Below are positions 59,401 to 64,000 of a stretch of DNA of 64,000 bases, piece after piece. Source of the DNA: Nereocystis luetkeana (taxonomy: Eukaryota > Sar > Phaeophyceae > Laminariales > Laminariaceae). Location of the stretch: NCBI GenBank assembly GCA_031213475.1, contig JARUPZ010000026.1, positions 8,987,824 to 9,051,823 on the forward strand, in the 5' to 3' direction. Numbering within the stretch: position 1 is the first letter of the stretch; each line of letters opens with the position of its first letter. The notes under the pieces were generated by a model. That model was given only the letters and a program-made list of their open reading frames with translations, was not told the origin of the DNA and did not search any database. A program made the translations under genes and the position numbers.

Positions 59401-62400
59401 GCAACAGATTACTACTGCCGGTACATACTGTGCCAGTGCCCAGCCCGAATCAGAAAGGTTTACCCCATGGTATGGTGCTCACCCCTCTGTCAAACCGTAG
59501 TCTACACCAAAAATCGATAGCCTCTGTTTTCGTTGTTGGCGAATTTACTGACCAGATCAATCAGTATATTTATACTGCCAGTAGATTGCTACTGTCAGTA
59601 CATACTATGGTGCCAGTGGACAACCCCAGTTAACCCTTTTAGAACCGCAGTCCCGTGTTGGGGACAAACCACTCAAATTTCAAGTAGTTTGTCCCCAAAA
59701 CGGGACTGCGGTTCTAAAGGGGTTGAAGAGGTTTACCCCATGGTATGCCTCTTTTATACCGTAGTCTACAATAAACGTCGGTAGCCTCTAGTATTACTGC
59801 TGTAGTCTATAATCGCGAGGCGGGGCAAGCTCAACTGTCGAATGTTCTGAGGAAAAGCAAAGTGTATAGCAGGAAAAGCGCACCAAACTGGACGAGAGGG
59901 TACCTTCTTTTGCAGCACAACAATCAGGTAGTCAGTGCACTACGGCACAGCGGGCACCGCGCAACATTCCGGCAGTCGGATGGTGCCATAAAGCACAGCA
60001 GTACAACAGCTAACGGTATTAGTGTAGTACACAGCAGCAGTGTGCTAGGTACAAATACCGAAATAGTCTTTCTTCCGTGGAGACGTTTTTTTGTTCTGCC
60101 TGTTGTGTGACCGCGGGCTAGATGTGAGGGTAATGAGCTACAATGGGTACCCCGCCTTAAGAGAGGTGTGGCCCGACTTAAGAGAGGTGTGGCCCGACTT
60201 AAGAGAGGTGTGGCCCGACTTAAGAGAGGTGTGGTACAGGCCGAAAACACCTGCCTTCTCTCTTACCCACCATAGGGAACATCTATTACGGGGGACCATA
60301 GTAAATAGGACCAAATGTTGTTAGAAAAAAAATAGATGAGTATACTGTGTTTGTCTGTACCGTAGGTCCTATTTACTATGGTCCTCCTCAATAGTCTTAG
60401 TGTAGGCGGCTCCAGTCGGTCTGACTTCTATTAACTGTATACCAGGTATTATCTTATGTCGTGCCCTCTTTTGGGTCGCGGTACCCCCATACTGTAATAC
60501 TGTGATGCGAGAACATCATCATCATCATCATCATCATCATCTGAGCATGACGTACTCTTGAGGTACTGGTCTACGCTGACGTGCCGATACTGGCGACGCA
60601 TACTGGATACACTGGCAGTATACTTGATGCCAGTAATATTGTTCTGCTAGACTACACATCTATTGCGGTGGTATTGTACACATCTATTGCGGTGGTATAG
60701 TCCTACTACTGCGTCGTCACCAAGCACAGAAAGAGTAGGGGTATTTTGGACATGATGTACTGTGAGGTTTTCTGGGCCTTACCCAGAAATCTGGGCATGG
60801 AGTGCTCTGAAGCACTGATGTGCTGAGGGGGGTATCGCACTGATACTTGCGACGTACACTGGGTATACTGGCAGACAGACGTTAACTGGATTACAAACTG
60901 GCGGGCGTATACTGGGTACACCGGCAGCTGCATGCTGAGTATACTGACGGGTGCATACAGGGTACGCTGGCTGACGAATAATGCGGATGCTGGCAAGCTA
61001 TATACTGGGGATACTGGTAATCGTATACCAGGTACTTGGTATTGGGGATACTGGCAAAGGTATACGGGTATACTGAAGAACGTATACTGGCAGTGGCGAC
61101 CTTTTGGGTGTGGTAATTTTATCCATCTCTGGGACCCAGATGTACGCCTTTCCTACCTCCCGTCAACACCCACCGCGGCCGCGTTCGTCAGAAAAATCTC
61201 GTAAAATTATCCCGGTCACCTTTCCTCCGTCCCACCAACACCCACCGCCGTAGTGTGTGTGTCAGAAAAATCTCGGGGAAATTATCCCGGTCACGTTTCC
61301 TCCCTCCCATCGACACCCACCACCCTCCACATGCATACGAAAAAGTCGGAAATTTATCCCGGTCAGCTTTCCTCCCTCTCACCAAGAACCACCGCCGCCG
61401 TCGCCGCCGCCTTCTGTCAGAAAAATCTCGGCGAATTCTCTGGGTCTACCGACGACCGTCTTCAAGAGGTGGAGGCCTGCTTGCTAGGGGCGGCGACGAA
61501 AGAAGAGGTGGCGCTCAAGGCTGACGCAAACCGCATGGAGGTGGGATAGGCGTTTTTTTTCTTCTTGTTTGCTCGTTGGACGCACGCCTGTTGATTTTTG
61601 CGCGAATAATGTTGATTTTTGCGCGAATAATTTGGGCGGGTAGATGGGGAAGGGGGTATTAGCTCCTCGGGTATGTTCGGGATGATCTTGAAGTCGAAGT
61701 CTCATCGAAATATGAAGCCTTTTTTTGGCGCACCGGATATCCGGTACACACGGGTGGGGTGTGCTAGTGTCGTGCATGGCAGCAGTGGTATGACCATAAA
61801 CTCTCGCTTTTTCCTATATATATTGGCGGGACTGGGCGCGCCGGGTTTTCACCGACCAGGCATACTGAAGAGATTTGCTTGCATCAAGCGCGAAGCGAAG
61901 CGTGAGGTGTTTGGCCGAGTCGCACGAAGGGTGAGCTGCATCCTACTTTGCTAAGAAATGCTTATGAGGCGGACTTTCTTGCACATGAATAACAGCGTCG
62001 AACGAACTGATTTTGTTTTCTGGTGTAGTCGCTTCAAGAGGCAACAACGGCTACACTATGTAACTGCCTCGTGGGTGCAGTTTCCATAAAGGTTCGTGTG
62101 GGCCGGGTGTTTTCGCGATGTTTTTCGAATCGGTGTATTATCGGAAATATTTCGAGAACATTTCGAGCACGGAATAATCAGGGTCGGGTGGGGTCGGGTC
62201 GAATCTGGCGGGTCGAGTCGGTCGGGTGACCCGACCCGACCCGACCCTTGAAAAATCGAAAGCCCCTTGACCTGATCCGCCTGACCCGACCCGCGGATTG
62301 GGCCGTGACCCGTGAAGGTCCCTGGGAATAGCGGCTTCACATGTGAGGAAGGGGGGGGGTCCATCCGTATGGAGTATGTGGCCCCGGGGTATGCTTGGAA

Positions 62401-63808
62401 TTTCCTTGAAATTGGACTCTCATCGAAATATCAAACAAACAACCGGATACTGATAACACCACTCTACCCTCCCTCTCCCTCCCTCCCTCCCTCCCTTCCC
62501 GCCCCCCCCTGTTCTTCAACGCGATGCGTCGTCGTTACTCTTTGTCGACGAAAAAAAAGGGGGAGCTCAGAGGTTTGCGCGGAGACGTTGCCTTGAGAGC
62601 ACGCCAATCCTCTCTGTCATCGCTGGAATCGACGGTTTCGTCCTTGGAGCGGGAGCACGATAAGACCAGGAAGGCTTCTGATTTGTCGGCCCGGTTCGTG
62701 GACTGGTTCTCGTCGCGGGGGCAGGTGAGTGAGCCAGCCAGCCATAGCGGCAGCGGCTGTGGCGGTATCCGTCGTGTATATTGAGGCGTGCGGGACGGGG
62801 GATGGGTGGGTGGGGGCCGGGGGGGGGTAGGAGGAGGACGCGGGGTTCCTCTGAGTGTGCGCAGGAGTTCGTTTTATATTTTTCTCGGGCAAGACGGGCT
62901 CTAGAGTTCGGGAGAAAAAGTCGAACGATACGAAGAGTATCGTTTTATGTGTCGTCGTCGTTTATGCCCCCCCTCCCCCCCGTCGGACATTGTAGGGATG
63001 CGAGTGTCTATGGCCATGCGACTACGGCCATACATGACACTCCCCCCCCGCCACCCATAACACGCCCACGTGTCACACCCGCCGGGGAACTCTTCCCCTT
63101 TTACTGCCAACCCGCCCCACCCCTAGCCCACCGTCCCCCGCCCGCTTGACTTGGTTATCCGTACGCCGTCGGAAGCTTCAGGCGTACGTGCGAGCACAAC
63201 CCAGTGGTGGCGGAAACGCAGATCGAAAACGCCACCCCACCCCCACCCTGACCTCCCCACACCGCCCAATCCCCATGCACATCTTACCCTCTCCCGAACC
63301 TCTCAACCCCCCTCCCCCCCCCCAACGCGCTTGACTATGTCCATGAATGGCATGTATACCCCCCGCCCCTCCCCCCCCCATGTTCTGTCTCGAAAGAGAT
63401 GCGTGGTCAATGGTCAAATGACTAAGGCGAGCAACAAATGAGCACGCCCCCGCCTTCAACCCCCCCCCCTTCCCCCCCCCCTCCCCGGCGCCGCCGCCGC
63501 GTTTGGCCTGGTTGCCTTGCTCCGTGGGACCTTTCATTCAGGCGTACGAGCACAACCTAGCTGCGGTGGAAACGCACATCGAGAACCTCGCTACACGTTC
63601 GGTCGGCGCCAGAGCTAGCCCAGCGCTTGCCACAGCCGCGACAACGACGAGAGTTGTACGCGGTAGCAGTAATAGCGGTGGCGGTGGTAGCCGCAGTAGA
63701 GATGGCGGCGGAGGGGGGGGTTGGAGCGCTCCAGGAGGCGTGTCCATGGGAGGGGGGGTGGGCACGGGGGTTCCGTACGGCGGCGGGGTACGGTTCACCC
63801 CAGCTTGA
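47288..63808 (+). CDS. Ten-exon coiled-coil protein, 528 residues, uncharacterised
   Basis: Exons: 47288-47479, 49741-49850, 50281-50488, 51520-51582, 52958-53113, 53873-54066, 55358-55475, 61421-61540, 62566-62724, 63542-63808. Every intron is GT-AG, all phases match, and the total is 1587 nt (528 codons plus TGA). About residues 1-450 are heptad-like, rich in Glu, Arg, Ala and Leu (e.g. FQRLLEAVEAHSSELATVKR, EKEERERRERERETGEALR), with the KxEVALKADxxRME style seen in cytoskeletal or basal-body coiled coils. The last 75 residues are Gly/Ser-rich. No catalytic or binding motif is visible and I do not recognise the family. Introns total about 15 kb against 1.6 kb of exon, and are filled with repeats plus a tRNA gene. 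The first ATG is the least certain part; the 5' exon might instead start at an internal acceptor. Confidence 0.75.
48495..48630. repeat. Dispersed repeat family C copy
   Basis: GGCTCGAAGCAGGCAGGGGT, GGCTCCGCAGCATGTTTCGG and CGACCAATCAGACAGACC. Confidence 0.55.
49118..49298 (+). repeat. Dispersed repeat family A
   Basis: GGATGCAGCTCAACCTTCAT to GCTATCGAGTACACTCCCCC. Confidence 0.65.
49741..49850 (+). CDS. Coiled-coil gene, exon 2
   Basis: Acceptor GCGACAG|GCG, donor CGCGG|GTGAGC; 110 nt, phase 0 to 2. Encodes AELVFQRLLEAVEAHSSELA, then TVKREVSTKAGGDELR: amphipathic helix. Confidence 0.7.
50281..50488 (+). CDS. Coiled-coil gene, exon 3
   Basis: Acceptor AACCCAG|A, donor GGGCAG|GTGCGC; 208 nt, phase 2 to 0. 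The first third is helical (MCREINGRLAALEHRVAAAE); the rest is a Gly/Val/Arg-rich linker ending GEAVQANGQ. A 19-base G run follows in the intron. Confidence 0.65.
50604..50840 (+). repeat. Dispersed repeat family B
   Basis: GTACTCGTTTGTTGCTTGCC to CTACCTACCCTGGTAGTGG; TACCCTGGTA (50829-50838) replaces the TA of empty copies. Confidence 0.7.
51520..51582 (+). CDS. Coiled-coil gene, exon 4 (63 nt)
   Basis: Acceptor GTCGGCAG|GCG, donor GCAAAG|GTAGGA. 21 codons: ALRVAMARLEEKAGKVELTA and K. Exactly three heptads. Confidence 0.65.
51950..52500. repeat. ACCGACCGATCG-rich degenerate array
   Basis: About 550 bp dominated by CGACCGA, TATCGACCGA and CCAACCGA without a fixed period; in an intron of the coiled-coil gene. 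Confidence 0.7.
52958..53113 (+). CDS. Coiled-coil gene, exon 5
   Basis: Acceptor GATGCAG|GGG, donor GACAAA|GTGAGG; 52 codons in phase 0. GKELEDSLRERERALRQW, then LGRAHRGLASQLVAVKGVL. It is followed at once by a 19-base G run. Confidence 0.7.
53241..53422. mobile_element. Two R1 MITE copies in tandem
   Basis: A first copy from CCCTTTCAGGATTGCAGTC runs to about 53320, where the second (CTCTTAGGACCGCAGTCCCG) starts without spacer; the pair ends CCTAAAAGGG with TTAA at 53423-53426. One outer end of each is conserved, so it may be a dimeric element. Confidence 0.65.
53873..54066 (+). CDS. Coiled-coil gene, exon 6
   Basis: Acceptor CCGCAG|TCG, donor GATGC|GTGAGT; 194 nt, phase 0 to 2. SELDNMQAACAKVSTVSEFL, then EKEERERRERERETGEALR. 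The most strongly charged helix of the protein. Confidence 0.75.
54355..54600 (-). repeat. Dispersed repeat family B
   Basis: Inverse copy from GGTGAGAAAACAGTCGATTT to AAATGAGTACCCCCCC. Confidence 0.65.
54690..54880 (+). repeat. Dispersed repeat family A
   Basis: GGATGCAGATCACCCTTCAT to GCACGACATGAGTACACCCT. Its 5' flank carries an extra TATTAGTA-type segment compared with other copies. Confidence 0.65.
54970..55318 (-). repeat. Dispersed repeat family B, interrupted by an R2 MITE
   Basis: The left part ends ATCGCCATCCTA at 55003 and the right part resumes TAGGAGATAGATGG at 55123; its distal TA (54972-54973) is empty. Confidence 0.75.
55004..55122. mobile_element. R2 MITE copy, 119 bp, with two 7-bp micro-insertions
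   Basis: It is inserted at a TA inside a family B repeat (CATCCTA|...|TAGGAGATAG; empty sites elsewhere read CATCCTAGGAG or TATCCTAGGAG). The copy is 14 bp longer than the 105-bp standard. The extra bases are CCAGG+TA at 55024-55032 and CCTGG+TA at 55057-55065. Confidence 0.85.
55358..55475 (+). CDS. Coiled-coil gene, exon 7
   Basis: Acceptor GCTCGCAG|G, donor ATGAAG|GTGAAG; 118 nt, phase 2 to 0. HDSRLVAQDLADLRQAFVGE, then IKQLRALRQGADEMK. Confidence 0.7.
57185..57465. repeat. 24-bp-type tandem array
   Basis: AGTACCGACAGCAGTACAAA and CCTT, about eleven degenerate copies. Confidence 0.85.
58576..58648 (+). tRNA. tRNA-Phe (anticodon GAA)
   Basis: A complete cloverleaf can be folded: acceptor GCCTCTA/TGGAGGC (one G-T pair), D arm GCTC-AGCTGGGA-GAGC, anticodon arm TGGCA-CTGAAGT-TGCCA with GAA in the loop, T arm ACTGG-TTCGATC-CCGGT, discriminator A. 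No intron, no encoded CCA. A and B boxes (TAGCTCAGCTGGGA, GGTTCGATCC) are intact. It lies in an intron of the coiled-coil gene on the same strand. Confidence 0.95.
58653..58672 (+). terminator. RNA polymerase III T-run terminator of tRNA-Phe
   Basis: Runs of seven and nine T begin five bases after the mature tRNA 3' end, as expected for Pol III termination. Confidence 0.75.
58983..59070. mobile_element. R1 MITE copy
   Basis: CCCTTTTGAAGGCGCAGTCC and CGGGTCTGCGGCCATAAAAG, 335 bp downstream of the tRNA-Phe gene. Confidence 0.65.
59634..59722. mobile_element. R1 MITE copy, 89 bp, nearly perfect
   Basis: TTAA at 59630-59633, CCCTTTTAGAACCGCAGTCC left and CGGGACTGCGGTTCTAAAGG right; right flank TTGA. 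High symmetry suggests a young copy. Confidence 0.75.
60154..60235. repeat. 21-bp tandem repeat, four copies
   Basis: CTTAAGAGAGGTGTGGCCCG plus A, almost perfect. Confidence 0.95.
60286..60391. mobile_element. R2 MITE copy
   Basis: TTACGGGGGACCATAGT and ACTATGGTCCTCCTCAA; TA flanks. Confidence 0.75.
60515..60541. repeat. (ATC)n microsatellite
   Basis: Nine perfect units. Confidence 0.95.
61150..61435. repeat. ~75-bp tandem repeat carrying a 3' splice-site sequence
   Basis: Unit: TTTCCTCC(C/G)TCCCA, CACCCACC, GTCAGAAAAATCTCG, AAATTATCCCGGTCA. Four units; the last one supplies the acceptor and first codons of coiled-coil exon 8. Confidence 0.8.
61421..61540 (+). CDS. Coiled-coil gene, exon 8
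   Basis: Acceptor TTCTGTCAG|AAA, donor ATGGAG|GTGGGA; 40 codons, phase 0. KNLGEFSGSTDDRLQEVEAC, then ATKEEVALKADANRME. Its first ~15 bases belong to a tandem repeat that also occurs three times just upstream. Confidence 0.7.
61765..62055 (-). repeat. Dispersed repeat family A, inverse
   Basis: Inverse of the family from GTGCATGGCAGCAGTGGTAT through GGTGAGCTGCATCCTACTTT to GCGTCGAACGAACTGATTTT; a related 5' fragment is at 2526-2600. Confidence 0.6.
62179..62324. mobile_element. Short hAT-like element of the same family (146 bp)
   Basis: Begins CAGGGTCGGG, ends GGTCCCTG, and is built of GGGTC/GACCC blocks. Flanks are GGAATAAT and GGAATAGC (6 of 8 identical), consistent with an aged 8-bp duplication. 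Confidence 0.6.
62566..62724 (+). CDS. Coiled-coil gene, exon 9
   Basis: Donor GGGCAG|GTGAGT is strong. The acceptor GGGGGAG|CTC at 62565 is weak but is the first AG after a long pyrimidine tract and gives phase 0. 53 codons: LRGLRGDVALRARQSSLSSL, then STVSSLEREHDKTRKAS, ending FVDWFSSRGQ. Confidence 0.65.
63182..63237 (+). pseudogene. Relic duplicate of the coiled-coil gene's last exon start
   Basis: After a CAG at 63179-63181 the sequence GCGTACGTGCGAGCACAA parallels GCGTACGAGCACAA at 63542, with a 4-base insertion. Similarity continues through GGAAACGCAGATCGAAAA (GGAAACGCACATCGAGAA in the real exon). The frame is lost and the exon is not needed for phase continuity. Confidence 0.5.
63385..63442 (-). 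repeat. Dispersed repeat family B, 5' fragment
   Basis: TCTCGAAAGAGATGCGTGGT to GCAACAAATGAGCACGCC, between C-rich tracts. A similar fragment lies at 21565-21625 and a diverged one at 7212-7290. Confidence 0.6.
63542..63808 (+). CDS. Coiled-coil gene, last exon
   Basis: Acceptor TTCATTCAG|GCG; 88 codons and TGA at 63806-63808. AYEHNLAAVETHIENLATRS closes the coiled coil; the tail is Thr/Arg then Gly/Ser-rich and ends GGGVRFTPA. Confidence 0.7.
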   Translation, partial: AYEHNLAAVETHIENLATRSVGARASPALATAATTTRVVRGSSNSGGGGSRSRDGGGGGGWSAPGGVSMGGGVGTGVPYGGGVRFTPA

Positions 63809-64000
63809 TTTATGGTCCTTTCACCAGGGCAGGGCACTGGCTGGCTCAGCCAGTAGCGACTACATTGTCGTCAAAACCTATCCGTATACTGGATTGCAGC
63901 AGTATACTGCTTCTCCCATCCATTCGTGCTCCCGAAACGCTTTGAGGATTTTCCGCACTGTAATATGGCGTGTTTCTTGGGGGTACGTAAGATAGAAACT
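63809..64000 (+). repeat. Dispersed repeat, shared with 59185-59345 and 48290-48420
   Basis: GGGCACTGGCTG(G/A)CTCAG(C/T)CAGTAGCGA(C/T), GTCGTC(A)AAA, GTATACTGGATTGCAGCAGT and TAATATGGCGTG are shared among the three places. It begins just after the stop codon of the coiled-coil gene and probably forms its 3' UTR or flank. Confidence 0.6.

Noticed and set aside
60515..60541. ATC repeat as a coding poly-His/Ile/Ser tract
   Set aside because: Surrounded by stops and repeat motifs; inside an intron.

Overview
The window reads as nuclear DNA of a complex eukaryote. Short GC-rich exons are joined by GT-AG introns of 0.7-6 kb, there is a nuclear-type tRNA-Phe gene and a 100-base assembly gap, and more than half of the sequence is dispersed or tandem repeat. 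Poly-C/poly-G tracts, peroxidase and RING families without bacterial operon structure, and MITE-packed introns would fit a stramenopile such as a brown alga. That placement is inference; no marker gene settles it.

Layout. (1) 0.8-9.2 kb, minus strand: a secreted animal-type haem peroxidase-like gene (six exons resolved, 9206 to 3034). Further downstream on the same strand lies a DOMON-domain exon (828-932), either its 3' part or a separate gene. (2) 9.2-27.3 kb: repeat-rich DNA with a complete 875-bp hAT-like element (12363-13237), self-nested MITEs (11944-12267) and a decayed LINE 3' half with a CCHC/restriction-like endonuclease region (17840-19665). (3) 27289-27797, minus: first exon of a MaoC/hot-dog dehydratase with a mitochondrial-type presequence. 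(4) 31.2-41.4 kb, minus: an MGRN1/RNF157/LUL-type RING ubiquitin ligase; five exons resolved, phases agree. (5) 41.4-46.75 kb: repeats, including an ~827-bp TIR element inserted in a MITE. (6) 46.75-63.8 kb: a divergent pair sharing about 100 bp upstream, namely a 64-residue single-pass membrane protein (minus) and a ten-exon, 528-residue coiled-coil protein (plus) whose exon phases all agree. A tRNA-Phe(GAA) gene lies in one of its introns.

The genes look functionally unrelated (secreted peroxidase-like protein, mitochondrial dehydratase, ubiquitin ligase, coiled-coil protein); the repeats link them. Two small inverted-repeat families dominate: one flanked by TTAA (piggyBac-like target) and one flanked by TA (Tc1/mariner-like). 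The most unusual signal is a dispersed 9-mer, TACCWGGTA, at dozens of places. Comparison with empty copies of host repeats in this same window shows that these are insertions of CCWGG plus a duplicated TA. The neighbouring motif TATTAATA behaves the same way. They look like excision footprints, or ultra-short insertions, of TA-targeting transposons.

Two coding frames need a one-base correction in a G run (peroxidase at 3069-3072, RING gene at 31808-31821), so base errors in homopolymers, or real mutations, should be kept in mind throughout.
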